Origin: Bacteroidota bacterium
Lineage (GTDB): Bacteria > Bacteroidota > Bacteroidia > Chitinophagales > Chitinophagaceae
Assembly: GCA_030706685.1 (NCBI GenBank)
Contig: JAUZOA010000065.1
Location: 1 to 33,331 of the forward strand
DNA: 33,331 nucleotides
Direction of reading: 5' to 3'
A model generated the notes under the pieces. It was not told the DNA's origin and did no database searches. It was given only the letters and a program-made list of their open reading frames with translations. Within the stretch, counting starts at the first letter, position 1; every line of letters begins with the position of its first letter. Of the stretch, positions 1 through 7,719 are shown in pieces. A program made the position numbers and the translations under genes.

Positions 1-79
1 GGTTTGCCGGCATAGCGTCTGCCACAGCGAGAGTGTAGTTCCTGGAGTTTTCCAGTGTTGATAATAATTGCTCGTTCAT
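1..79 (-). CDS. DinB-like family protein, N-terminal fragment (cut by window start)
   Basis: Reading the minus strand from the ATG at 79 gives 26 residues, starting MNEQLLSTLENS and continuing through an R-N-Y-T-L-A-V-A-D-A-M-P stretch, open to the window edge. This resembles the first helix of Bacteroidota DinB-like four-helix-bundle proteins, which are putative metal-dependent enzymes often used in small-thiol or detoxification chemistry. Only the N-terminus is visible, so the metal-binding histidines cannot be checked. The gene lies downstream of the AraC-type regulator on the same strand, with a 278-nt gap and its own candidate -7 box, so it is probably transcribed separately. The family call is from memory of the N-terminal pattern. 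Confidence 0.6.
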   Translation of the reverse strand, partial: MNEQLLSTLENSRNYTLAVADAMPAN

Positions 80-99
80 ATATTTAAAAAGATTTACTG

Positions 100-107
100 C
101 AAACCTA
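100..107 (-). promoter_or_regulatory. Candidate -7 box (TAGGTTTG) for the DinB-like gene
   Basis: On the minus strand TAGGTTTG matches the Bacteroidota -7 consensus TAnnTTTG. It lies 20 nt before the ATG at 79, which would leave a short 5' leader. No clear -33 TTTG is seen at the expected distance. Confidence 0.35.
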
Positions 108-213
108 TCTGAACGATCCGGTGAGGACTTAAGGAATCTTGCTCATTTTGAATCCGGGGAAAAAGAACAGGGATGAGACAGATAAGCACAGGTTTGATTC
201 TTTTTTACCGGGT

Positions 214-231
214 AAATCATTAATATGATTT
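214..231. repeat. Perfect 7-bp inverted repeat
   Basis: AAATCAT and ATGATTT are separated by TAAT. The site is upstream of the DinB-like gene and could be an operator. No T-tract follows on either strand, so it is not terminator-like. Confidence 0.35.
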
Positions 232-321
232 GCCGGATGGTCTAAGCGGTCATTGAAGACCAGGTATTGGAAGAAAAACCCTTGAAAACCTGTTTTATCT
301 TCCGCATTAGCGTAACCATCC

Positions 322-342
322 TTGTTCTGATCTACAGAACAA
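322..342. repeat. Perfect 8-bp inverted repeat just after the AraC-type gene
   Basis: TTGTTCTG and CAGAACAA flank a 5-nt spacer, 15 nt beyond the stop of the AraC-type gene. It could form the 3' stem-loop of that transcript, although no U-tract follows, or it could be a dyad operator for the DinB-like gene. Confidence 0.4.
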
Positions 343-357
343 ACACTAAAACTATTT

Positions 358-1212
358 TCAAGTGGTCACTTCCTTCCCCGCCCGGAATTTTGTTGGCGGG
401 CATTGATAATGCTGGCGGAAAGCCGCTGTAAAGTATTCTATACTATTGAAACCTGAAGAAAAAGCAATATCGGCGATGGGTAATGAAGTATCTTTTAATA
501 GCAGTTCTGCATGTTGCAACCGGACCGACAGGAGGAACTGGTGCGGCGAGTAAGAAGTGAAAGTTTTGAATACCCGGCTAAAATGAAAGGGGCTTATATA
601 ACAATGCTTTGCGATTTCGAGCAATGAAATGTCATTCGTGAACTGCTCCGTAATATATTCCTTGGCTCTTTCAATAGTGGCAAGATGATTCCTTTTCAAC
701 CTTGCGTCGATACGATAATCTGGTTTATAGTCAGTGATATTTCCTATTATCTTTTCTATCACATCCATCACTTTATTGTCAATCTCCAGTTTTGTTCCGG
801 AGCGTGTCAACACGAGGCGAATGATATAAAAGTGCAAAAACTCTGTTTTCGCATTTGTTTTTACCAGTGTTGAATGAAGGTCATTATCCCTGAAAAATTT
901 CAGGGCGCCGTATTGTTTCATCAATTCTTTATAGAAATCATTTTTAAAATCAAAGATGGTACACTCATCCGGGACAGTATGTGCATGTGTAACGGTATGT
1001 TCATACCCGGGTTTCGTAACCAATACACACCCGCTGTAGGAGTCGAGCGAATGCCTGAAAACGTTGAAAAGAAAATTCCCTTTACGAACAAAGCTGATAC
1101 AAAAAGAATTACTGTATTCGGGATTGGATGTTTCACAATCTGTGCAGTGGCACCTGAAATCTGCAATACGATAAAAACCGGATTCGTAAATAGTATGGAT
1201 GTCAGCATTCAT
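358..1212 (-). CDS. AraC family transcriptional regulator
   Basis: The 284-aa protein has an AraC-type C-terminal double helix-turn-helix (about residues 180-280). The pattern is typical: an ISLLEIAKHCYISPFHFSRVFK-like first HTH, then the conserved P-I-A-D-I-A-F-S-S-G-F-N-S second HTH with Y-F-T-A-A-F-R and a P-x-x-F-R-A end. The N-terminal half is a cupin-like sensing domain of about 150 residues with a C-x-C-x-x-C cluster near residue 20 (C21, C23, C26), which could bind metal or be redox-active. The ligand is unknown. The gene diverges from the outer-membrane barrel gene starting at 1410, so the 197-nt shared region may hold its target. Start: the ATG at 1212, with no better in-frame alternative. 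The family is certain; the role is not. Confidence 0.9.
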   Translation of the reverse strand: MNADIHTIYESGFYRIADFRCHCTDCETSNPEYSNSFCISFVRKGNFLFNVFRHSLDSYSGCVLVTKPGYEHTVTHAHTVPDECTIFDFKNDFYKELMKQYGALKFFRDNDLHSTLVKTNAKTEFLHFYIIRLVLTRSGTKLEIDNKVMDVIEKIIGNITDYKPDYRIDARLKRNHLATIERAKEYITEQFTNDISLLEIAKHCYISPFHFSRVFKTFTSYSPHQFLLSVRLQHAELLLKDTSLPIADIAFSSGFNSIEYFTAAFRQHYQCPPTKFRAGKEVTT

Positions 1213-1409
1213 GGCTTGTCAAATTTACATCATCCTGTTTTATCTTCAGGGGGGGTAAACGAATCTTGCCGGTATATAAAAAATATTTCGTACTTTTTTA
1301 TTCAAATATCACCTGCCTTATATTCCTGGGAATCCTGCCCGTTAATTCTTACCCGCCGGGCCTTGCTCAACTTGCTGCCAAACCAAATTGTTCATTAAAA
1401 CCAAAAATT

Positions 1410-2642
1410 ATGAACCGACTGCGCTTACTGTTTTCAGGTACCGGTTTATTGGTGCCTGTTTTTTTTGTTTTTGGACAAAATACAAACAATAAAACATCCC
1501 CTGCAGGATCTTCCTACCCTTTTGGAGAGAAAAAGAATGAATGGAAACTGGAACGAAACTTCTATTATGGCACATATAACGTCCACGAGAATGGCCAGAA
1601 AATCGGGCATTCCAATACCGTTGATCTTAACCTGGAATGGAACCGTTTTTTCTGGAAAGACTTTGCGATCGGCCTTGATATTGACGCAACCTGGTCGGGA
1701 GATCATTATACAAGTGATTATCTTACCAGGAACCTGATGGGCTTTCTTAATCTTACTTATGGACAACCGCTTTCTCCACGTGCCAATGTTTATTTCCGGC
1801 TTGGGGCAGGAATTGGCTATGATAAAACCATCAGTAAAACCTCCACTCTCACCACAACCGATAAGGCTGATATCTTCGGCATAAAAGGAACTATCGGGTT
1901 CCCCCTCCAGCTTCCCGGGGGAAACAATACCTACCTGACGCCCAAGATCTCTTACCGTTATCTTAATTATAAATACGATAATTCGAAAGAAAATGACAAT
2001 CGCTTCCTGGTAGGAGTACACCTGGAAAGTTATCTCCGCTGTGGTGAAATGGCTTGTGACCATAGAAATGGATTCGGCCTTTCCAGCCACCTGTACCATA
2101 GCGGAACGAGCTATCTTGGTTACACTTCGCAGGGCGCTTTCTCTTTCGGTAAAACCGAAACTACTTATACAGGAACAACCACTTCTACCCAGAAAGACAA
2201 GAATACCAGGGGCAATCTCGAATTTGAATATGTCTATTATCTTAACAACTTTCTTGGTATCGGGGCCGGAGTCGGGTTAACGGATATGGTTCAAAAATCA
2301 GACGCCGGTGATTTTAAATATACCCAGACAGGTCTGAGCTTCTCGCCAAAACTTGTAATTCATCCTTTCCAGGAAAAGGGGATCAATAATTTATTCCTGC
2401 AACTTGAAGGAGGATTCGGTTCGCAAAAAACTGAATACAACGTTTCCGGGAATTCTACTACCACGAAATATTCAACCACCGACTTTGGGGCTTATATAGG
2501 ATATAATAATCTCATTGCTGAAAAACTTTCTTTTACACCTCTTATCGGTTATGACTGGGAAACCAATAAAAACAAACAGACGGATATCAAAGAGAAATAT
2601 GACCGGTTTTATTTTGGCGTGGGGTTTAAAAAATTCTTCTAA
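1410..2642 (+). CDS. Outer-membrane beta-barrel protein, apparently duplicated
   Basis: The ORF is open from 1266, but the ATG at 1410 is preferred because it gives a clean signal peptide (MNRLRLLFSGTGLL then VPVFFVFGQ) and a 410-aa product; the 48 upstream residues do not resemble a secreted N-terminus. The mature protein is rich in alternating hydrophobic/aromatic beta-strands with polar Thr/Asn/Lys-rich loops and ends in Lys-Lys-Phe-Phe, the usual C-terminal aromatic of outer-membrane barrels. It reads as two similar modules of about 190 residues: each starts with a Y-G-T-Y or F-G-K-T-E-T strand and ends with R-F-hydrophobic-hydrophobic-G-V (RFLVGVHLESYL and RFYFGVGFKKFF). It diverges from an AraC-type regulator. 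No specific substrate is recognisable; it could be a porin or an adhesion-type barrel. Confidence 0.8.
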   Translation: MNRLRLLFSGTGLLVPVFFVFGQNTNNKTSPAGSSYPFGEKKNEWKLERNFYYGTYNVHENGQKIGHSNTVDLNLEWNRFFWKDFAIGLDIDATWSGDHYTSDYLTRNLMGFLNLTYGQPLSPRANVYFRLGAGIGYDKTISKTSTLTTTDKADIFGIKGTIGFPLQLPGGNNTYLTPKISYRYLNYKYDNSKENDNRFLVGVHLESYLRCGEMACDHRNGFGLSSHLYHSGTSYLGYTSQGAFSFGKTETTYTGTTTSTQKDKNTRGNLEFEYVYYLNNFLGIGAGVGLTDMVQKSDAGDFKYTQTGLSFSPKLVIHPFQEKGINNLFLQLEGGFGSQKTEYNVSGNSTTTKYSTTDFGAYIGYNNLIAEKLSFTPLIGYDWETNKNKQTDIKEKYDRFYFGVGFKKFF

Positions 2643-2663
2643 ACCGCCAACATCGGAATAATG

Positions 2664-2729
2664 ATACTAATGTCATCACTCCAATTTACAGACTATAAAA
2701 AATTAATAGGGAAATGATGGCATTAGTAT
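2664..2729 (+). repeat. 15-bp inverted repeat downstream of the barrel gene
   Basis: The arms at 2664-2678 and 2715-2729 match at 14 of 15 positions (ATACTAATGTCATCA against TGATGGCATTAGTAT) around an A-rich 36-nt loop. It starts 22 nt after the stop at 2642 and probably forms a 3' stem-loop of that mRNA. No U-tract follows directly. Confidence 0.5.
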
Positions 2730-2861
2730 GCCGGTAAAAAACGGTAAGAACCCGACTATCCCGGTAGAATGATTTTCTTTCGGGACAGCCCTGTCGTTAA
2801 TTCTAATTTCATTCTAATGCTTTTTTTATCATCTCTTTATAACAATGAATTTAGTTTGCAG

Positions 2862-2921
2862 TACGGGAAAGCAGTTCCCTTGTGCCTGTTTTTTGGCCCC
2901 TGGCAGCAGGGGCTTTTTATT
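2862..2921 (+). ncRNA. Candidate short structured RNA ending in an intrinsic terminator
   Basis: Two hairpins lie in tandem: GGGAA-agcag-TTCCC (2865-2879), then GCCCCTG-gcag-CAGGGGC (2896-2913), the second followed by TTTTTATT. A partial -7-like TTAGTTTG lies just before the first hairpin (2851-2858). The stretch is over 200 nt from the upstream gene and faces a minus-strand gene, so it may be a short independent transcript. It could equally be a distal terminator of the barrel gene. Confidence 0.3.
2893..2921 (+). terminator. Intrinsic terminator (plus strand)
   Basis: A perfect 7-bp GC-rich stem (2896-2902 with 2907-2913) with a GCAG loop is followed by TTTTTATT. It is oriented to stop plus-strand transcripts between the barrel gene and the convergent SDR gene. 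Confidence 0.75.
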
Positions 2922-2988
2922 GGATACCGTTGATAAGTTTCCTGCTTATTCCTGCACTGAATTCTTTCGTAATACTTTATTTCATCTT

Positions 2989-3753
2989 TCATGAATTGAT
3001 CCCGCCACTCACTTCTATTCTCTGTGCATTAATCCAGCGGGCATCTTCTGTGCAGAGAAAGGCTACCACAGCGCCGATGTCATCAGCGTTGCCTACGCGG
3101 CCCAAAGGGGAAAGAGAACTCAGCCTTTCTTTCATCTGGGGATTACTCCGGATAGCTGCATTATTAAAGTCCGTTTCAACAGGCCCGGGCGCCACTACGT
3201 TCGCGCCAATACCTTTTGGCCCGAGCTCCTTTGCAAGATATTTTGTAAAAACTTCGATCGCTCCTTTCATAGATGCGTATACAGAATACCCGGGATTGCT
3301 GAACCGGGTAGTCCCGGTCGAAATATTTATGATGCGACCGCCGGGATTGATACTGGGCACAAGTTTCTGGGTAAGAAAATAAATTCCCTTGAAATGAACA
3401 TTCAAAAAATCAGTGAATAATTCTTCCGTCACCTGCATAAAGGGAACCGTGGCGCCCATGCCGGCATTATTTACTAAAAAATCAAATGAAGCAGTATCCC
3501 ATTCGGATTCTAAAAGAGCTTTAAACCTTGCTACAAAATTGTCAAGCGAATCAAAATCTTTCATATCCAAATGCAGGGCTACAGCTTTTTGTCCCATGTC
3601 TTCAATTTCATTTACCGTGTTTTGGGCATCAGTGTGATTGGACAGGTAGGTTAGTATTACGTCCATTCCTTTACGGGCAATACTCAACGCCATATCTTTT
3701 CCGAGGCCGCGGCTTCCGCCGGTTACTAAAGCGATCTTTGTTGGGGTTGGCAT
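2989..3753 (-). CDS. SDR family NAD(P)-dependent oxidoreductase
   Basis: At 254 aa it has the classical short-chain dehydrogenase/reductase length. It shows the cofactor motif T-G-G-S-R-G-L-G (residues 11-18), N-N-A-G (95-98), the catalytic Ser in N-I-S-T (about 144-146) and Y-A-S-M-K (Y159, K163). The C-terminal S-G-G-I motif (SGGINS end) is also standard. S14/R15 in the glycine motif favour NADP(H) (inference). The substrate cannot be read from sequence; these proteins are often annotated as 3-oxoacyl-ACP reductase FabG-like or glucose dehydrogenase-like. It is apparently monocistronic, cytoplasmic, and separated from its neighbours by long spacers on both sides. Confidence 0.9.
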   Translation of the reverse strand: MPTPTKIALVTGGSRGLGKDMALSIARKGMDVILTYLSNHTDAQNTVNEIEDMGQKAVALHLDMKDFDSLDNFVARFKALLESEWDTASFDFLVNNAGMGATVPFMQVTEELFTDFLNVHFKGIYFLTQKLVPSINPGGRIINISTGTTRFSNPGYSVYASMKGAIEVFTKYLAKELGPKGIGANVVAPGPVETDFNNAAIRSNPQMKERLSSLSPLGRVGNADDIGAVVAFLCTEDARWINAQRIEVSGGINS

Positions 3754-4120
3754 ATATTATCTCTTTTAAATTGTTTATGCAAAATTGAGATAATATAAAC
3801 AACGGACAGGAAAAGTAGTTCAGAAAAACAACGGAGACCAGGAAATAATTTCAGACCCGTACTATGTACGATGTCAGATACACGATGTACGCCAACCCTA
3901 AAGATCAGGAATCTTTCAAGTTCAGGCAGTTTCTGAAAAAAGCACAATAATCGTGATTTTCTTTAGCGGAGTAGTGGGGAGAATCTTTTCATCCCGATAA
4001 CTGGTAAAGACTATAAGAGATTACAAATGCCGGGAAGACGGGGAGACGGCGGGAATTAATTTTAATTTTTTTCTTACCGCCTTACCAGCATATTTTTTTA
4101 CAGATTTGGCACATCTTATC
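3754..4120. other. Gene-free spacer with short direct repeats and one dispersed palindrome
   Basis: This 367-nt spacer precedes the SDR gene and follows the serine hydrolase gene. At about 3864-3892 it has low-complexity ACGATGT/ATGTACG direct repeats, a style common in Bacteroidota intergenic DNA. Copy A of the dispersed palindrome family is at 4026-4092. No credible ORF: the longest frame merely overlaps the SDR start region. Confidence 0.5.
4026..4092. repeat. Dispersed imperfect palindrome, copy A
   Basis: Left arm GCCGGGAAGACGGGGAG (4029-4045) and right arm CTTACCGCCTTACCAGC (4073-4089) are near-complementary around an AT-rich loop. The right arm is nearly the same as in copy C (32801-32817). 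It is the most diverged of the three copies and lies just past the 3' end of the serine hydrolase gene. Confidence 0.6.
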
Positions 4121-5326
4121 TTATTTTAAAGCATCAAGCACTCTTTGCACCATACCATCTATCGCCTTAGTTTCTATCCATCGTACTACCATCACGAGGT
4201 CATGTTCCGGGTCCACATAAATAATATTGGCGCCATTACCTATGTGTATAAAAGCGGTAACAGGAGCATGAGGGAAATATTTTTTACCGGTATTCAGGAA
4301 AAAATTCATGTATCCGTAACCCGGGTTGGCAGTAGTAGGAGTCAGTGACCGTTCTATCCATTTTCCGGGTATGAGTTGTTTTCCATTCCAATTGCCCCGG
4401 TGTAGAGTAAGTAAACCAAAACGCGCCATATCATACGCATTGATAAACATCCCGCCTCCCCAGTGCCCGCCGCCACTTACTGCATTCACCGGTTTGCCAT
4501 TAATACTTATCCATGAATTTTTATATCCATTCCATTGCCAGGAAGACGAAGCCCCGATAGGATCCATGATATATTCTTTCAAAACTCCCGGCAATGATCT
4601 TTTCCATACACAGGTTGCCGCCAATGCCAGCGCATTGACGCGAACATCATTGTATTTCCAAACAGTACCGGGTTCGTTTCTTTTACGGTTGTGCCATTTG
4701 GTTGAATCAGGATCGGGCCTGTCTGCCCAATCGGGTTTACCCCAGAGTGTTCCTTCCCAATCACTGGTTTGACGAAGCATTACCTCCCAGGTAAGCCTTT
4801 TATTATGTGCCCCTGAAAATGGGTAGATATACTGTTGTTCGCCTGTAGCAGGTTTTCCCGGGTCATACAGCCGAACAGACGGGACATAATTAGCCACGGT
4901 ATCATTTATATCGCGGATCAACCCTTTGTCAACCGCCAGGCCAATAACAGTTGACAAAAAACTTTTACTGACGCTATGCGTCATATCCACTCTCGCCGGT
5001 TCGCCCCATTCTGCTATGATATATCCTTTATGAATAATGATGCCTGTTGGGTCTCCGCGATCGGCAAAGGGGCCGATGGGTTCACCAAAAGGTTCTTTAC
5101 CAAAACTCATCTTTTGGCTCAGCTCCATATTGCGGGGATTCCTGCTTTCACTTTCAACAGCAAACCGGATCGCAAGATTTAGTTTGGAAGTATCAAAACC
5201 TGCTTCAAGCGGTGATCTTTTTTCCCATTTTTTGGAAGAGGGAAAATAGTCATTAGCCGGGTTGTCCTGGCTGAATAAAATAACAGAAACAAAGCCAAGA
5301 AGAGAAGAAAGAAAAAGTCTTTTCAT
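4121..5326 (-). CDS. Serine hydrolase of the beta-lactamase/class C esterase family, secreted
   Basis: With the ATG at 5326 the product is 401 aa with a signal peptide (MKRLFLSSLLGFVSVILFSQ). An upstream in-frame ATG at 5350 (start MLKRELPAMKR) sits 2 nt after the DUF885 stop and is the alternative. The catalytic S-x-x-K is H-S-V-S-K-S (Ser118, Lys121). A second motif Y-N-D-V-R-V-N (Tyr225) and a late H-I-G-N-G segment match the COG1680 beta-lactamase/6-aminohexanoate-dimer hydrolase/EstB group. The product likely hydrolyses an ester or amide in the periplasm; the substrate is not deducible and resistance should not be assumed. It is translationally close to the DUF885 peptidase gene, so the two are probably one operon. 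Confidence 0.85.
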   Translation of the reverse strand: MKRLFLSSLLGFVSVILFSQDNPANDYFPSSKKWEKRSPLEAGFDTSKLNLAIRFAVESESRNPRNMELSQKMSFGKEPFGEPIGPFADRGDPTGIIIHKGYIIAEWGEPARVDMTHSVSKSFLSTVIGLAVDKGLIRDINDTVANYVPSVRLYDPGKPATGEQQYIYPFSGAHNKRLTWEVMLRQTSDWEGTLWGKPDWADRPDPDSTKWHNRKRNEPGTVWKYNDVRVNALALAATCVWKRSLPGVLKEYIMDPIGASSSWQWNGYKNSWISINGKPVNAVSGGGHWGGGMFINAYDMARFGLLTLHRGNWNGKQLIPGKWIERSLTPTTANPGYGYMNFFLNTGKKYFPHAPVTAFIHIGNGANIIYVDPEHDLVMVVRWIETKAIDGMVQRVLDALK

Positions 5327-5351
5327 CGCTGGTAGTTCACGTTTTAGCATT

Positions 5352-7136
5352 TTATTTCTGGCGGACTGCCCATTCATCCATTTTCTTCGCGAGCAAGGCA
5401 AGCGGCATGCTTCCATATCCCAGCACTTCATCATGAAAAGCAGCTATTTTGAATTTATCACCCAGTTCTTTTTCATATTTATTTCGCAATTCGCGGATCT
5501 TTAAAGCGCCGATCTTATACCCAAGCGCCTGCCCGGGAATCGCCATATATCTTTCTATTTCGGCTGTGGCGCCCTGTTCACTGATCGCTTCATTATCCAT
5601 CATATATTTTATAGCTTCCTCCCTGGTCATACCTTTTTCATGAATGGCTACATCCACTACCAGGCGTATGGCCCTGTGTATTTCGTCACCCAGGGCGCCC
5701 ATGTATTGATAAGGATCGGTAAAAAGGCCCAGCTCTTTACCAAGGCTTTCACAATACAGCGCCCAGCCTTCTACATAAGCATTCTGACCACCGAAGCGGC
5801 GGAATTTTGGCAGGGTAGTATCTTCCTGTTGCAGTGATATCTGGTAATGATGTCCCGGTATCGCCTCATGTAAAAACAAACTTTCCATCCCGCTTGTCGT
5901 ATTGAATTTGGTTGCATCAAGAATAGGCACATAAAAAATACCCGGCCTGCTGCCATCAGGTGTGCCCTGGTTATATTCCGCGCTGGCGCTGGCGGCACGA
6001 AAAGCTTCTGTTTGCCGGATCTCGAATTTTGTCCTGGGTACATGCCCAAACATTTTCTCCAGGTTGGGTTGCATCGTCGCATGAATCTTATGAAAGGCTG
6101 CCAGCACTTCATCCGGCGTTTTATACGGCATGAATTTTTTATCCGTCTTCATGTACTCAAAAAAAGCCGGAAGGTCGCCTTTAAAGCCTACGGAGTTCTT
6201 TACACTATCCATGATGCTGCGGATGCGTTTGACCTCCGCTAAACCGATAGTATATATTTCATCCGGTGTTTTGTCAGTAGTGGTTTGCTGGCGAACCAGG
6301 TAGTCATAATAAGCCTTGCCATCGGGCAGGGAGCCGATACCCGAAGTTGTTCTTGCTTTGGCTAAGTATTCATTTTGCAGGAAATCAGCCAGCTTTTTAT
6401 AGGCGGGTGATATTTGTTCATTGATCAGTTGCAGATAGGAAGCGATCAGTCTTTTTTTATCAGCATCCGGGAAATCTGCGGGTATTTTATTGATGGGAGA
6501 ATAAAACAAATTGCTTTTTACATCCGCACTGTCCGTTACCAGCGCCCGGCATTCCGGGATTAATTTTACAACCAATGATTTAGGAAGAACAAAATTTGCT
6601 GCCATGCCCTTGCGGAAATAAACGATGGAGCTATCCGCCCAGGCCGGGAAGGCGCTTGCTCTTTTGATCCAATCGTCATAGTCTTTCACTGTTTTGAAAG
6701 GCTGAGCGCTTTCACCGCTGCCAAGCTGGCCCAGGGTCAGGGGCAGACCAACAAATTGATTAAAGGGAATATAATTATCATGAAATTTGAATCCCTCGAT
6801 ATTTATATCCATCGAATATTTAAAAATATCATAGCTCAGTTTGTCCTGGTCATTCAGTTTATCCCTGTCAAAATGAACGAGCTCATCAAGATAGCGCTGG
6901 TAAAAGCTTTTGAGTTTATCCCTGTAGCTATCGGAAAAATCAACCGGCAACAGGTCATTATAGCGTTTGTCTCCTTCCGTGGTGGCACTCAGGGGAAATA
7001 GTTGAAGGCTTTCCTCATGGTATTTCTCAAACAGGGTTGATAGTTCCTGGTTGTTCCCATTGGCAGCTTTTTTATCGCTTTGGTTACAAGCTGCCATAAA
7101 GCAGCAGGATACGAAGAGGAGAAACAGATTTTTCAT
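5352..7136 (-). CDS. DUF885 family lipoprotein (putative zinc carboxypeptidase-like hydrolase)
   Basis: Starting at the ATG at 7136 gives 594 aa with a short signal sequence ending in a lipobox, M-A-A-C-N-Q (lipid-bearing Cys17). The 22 upstream in-frame residues lack any signal character, so the longer start is rejected. The family motif S-L-F-L-H-E-A-I-P-G-H-H-Y (His423, Glu424, His429/430) is the HExxxxH-like metal site of DUF885 proteins, which are related to M32/M2-type metallopeptidases. Length is typical. The protein is anchored in the cell envelope, probably hydrolysing peptides or amides. The serine hydrolase gene follows 25 nt downstream. The start is near 7160, where a plus-strand orphan ORF overlaps the upstream region. 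Confidence 0.88.
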   Translation of the reverse strand: MKNLFLLFVSCCFMAACNQSDKKAANGNNQELSTLFEKYHEESLQLFPLSATTEGDKRYNDLLPVDFSDSYRDKLKSFYQRYLDELVHFDRDKLNDQDKLSYDIFKYSMDINIEGFKFHDNYIPFNQFVGLPLTLGQLGSGESAQPFKTVKDYDDWIKRASAFPAWADSSIVYFRKGMAANFVLPKSLVVKLIPECRALVTDSADVKSNLFYSPINKIPADFPDADKKRLIASYLQLINEQISPAYKKLADFLQNEYLAKARTTSGIGSLPDGKAYYDYLVRQQTTTDKTPDEIYTIGLAEVKRIRSIMDSVKNSVGFKGDLPAFFEYMKTDKKFMPYKTPDEVLAAFHKIHATMQPNLEKMFGHVPRTKFEIRQTEAFRAASASAEYNQGTPDGSRPGIFYVPILDATKFNTTSGMESLFLHEAIPGHHYQISLQQEDTTLPKFRRFGGQNAYVEGWALYCESLGKELGLFTDPYQYMGALGDEIHRAIRLVVDVAIHEKGMTREEAIKYMMDNEAISEQGATAEIERYMAIPGQALGYKIGALKIRELRNKYEKELGDKFKIAAFHDEVLGYGSMPLALLAKKMDEWAVRQK

Positions 7137-7167
7137 AAAAAAATTTGAGTAAGGAAGATAATGATTT

Positions 7168-7320
7168 GTGGCGTTTGGGCAAGAATTTTTTGAACAGCGC
7201 ATAGCACAACCTGATCATTCCATCCGCGATATCCTCAATTCATTCACGAGTGCGTTGGAAGAGTATCATTTCTATTGTTACTTCATTAAAAATTTAAAAC
7301 AAACCGGTATCAGTCAATAG
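7168..7320 (+). CDS. Possible small ORF or gene remnant (50 aa), GTG start, unrecognised
   Basis: From the GTG at 7168 to the TAG at 7320 the plus strand reads 50 aa (starting VAFGQEFFEQ, ending NLKQTGISQ) with helix-like composition. AAGGAAG at 7151-7157 could act as a ribosome site. It is included only because a strong plus-strand terminator lies 57 nt downstream with no other plus-strand gene to serve. There is an in-frame stop immediately upstream (7162-7164), so it could be the tail of a decayed gene. The family is not recognised and it may be non-coding. Confidence 0.22.
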   Translation: MAFGQEFFEQRIAQPDHSIRDILNSFTSALEEYHFYCYFIKNLKQTGISQ

Positions 7321-7376
7321 TTACAATTACGACCGGATATTTTTCCAGATAGAGCAGGCAAGCATTCGTTTAAGTC

Positions 7377-7409
7377 AAAGAGAGCATCTTCGTGATGCTC
7401 TCTTTTGTT
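7377..7409 (+). terminator. Strong intrinsic terminator (plus strand), orphan
   Basis: A perfect 12-bp stem, AAAGAGAGCATC (7377-7388) with GATGCTCTCTTT (7394-7405), has a 5-nt TTCGT loop and runs into TTTTG. It serves no recognised plus-strand gene. Confidence 0.8.
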
Positions 7410-7419
7410 GGGAAAAGGG

Positions 7420-7560
7420 GTAATGGGTCAGTTTGAAATATGTCCACTGAGAACCGCAGAGATAAAGAGTGCCACAGAGAGACTATCATGAATCCTCTGA
7501 GATTCTCTGTTTCTCCGCGGCCCTCTGTGGCCCACATAAGTATTGAAACTGACCCACTAC
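7420..7560. repeat. Imperfect long palindrome, about 140 bp
   Basis: The outer arms TAATGGGTCAGTTTGAAATA (7421-7440) and TATTGAAACTGACCCACTAC (7541-7560) are near inverse complements. Inside, CCGCAGAGA, GCCACAGAGAG and, on the other side, CTCTGTTTCTCCGCGG and CCCTCTGTGGCCCA continue the pairing. The CAGAGA/CCACAGAG phrasing is common in dispersed environmental Bacteroidota repeats. No transposase is present; it could be a non-autonomous element. Confidence 0.65.
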
Positions 7561-7719
7561 CGGAAAAGGAAATAATTTTCCGCTAAGGCTTAACGGTGCG
7601 GGGAACAAAAACCCGTTTTTTTGTTTTGCATCATGCCAGCGTGATGAGGCATTTTTTAACCTTTTTGAACCATGCCCTGTCTTGCTAAACTATTTTTGCA
7701 GGTATCTCCGCTCACTGGT
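7561..7719. other. Spacer downstream of the DUF1003 gene
   Basis: AACAAAAACCCGTTTTTTTGTT (about 7603-7624) and an ATGCC/GGCAT stem at about 7633-7652 are weak hairpins that may form the 3' end of the DUF1003 transcript. There is no gene. Confidence 0.3.

Noticed and set aside
1266-1409. N-terminal extension of the barrel ORF (48 codons from 1266)
   Set aside because: The extension reads as non-secretory sequence, while the ATG at 1410 begins a normal signal peptide.
2845-2994. 49-codon frame from the ATG at 2845 through the terminator
   Set aside because: It reads straight through the hairpins and terminator and has no family resemblance; RNA structure explains the region better.
3726-3947. 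73-aa minus-strand frame upstream of the SDR gene
   Set aside because: Overlaps the SDR start and runs through ACGATGT-type low-complexity repeats; no recognisable features.
4121-5326. Acquired beta-lactamase resistance gene
   Set aside because: It carries S-V-S-K and Y-N-D motifs of esterase-type class C relatives and sits in an ordinary chromosomal operon; no mobile context.
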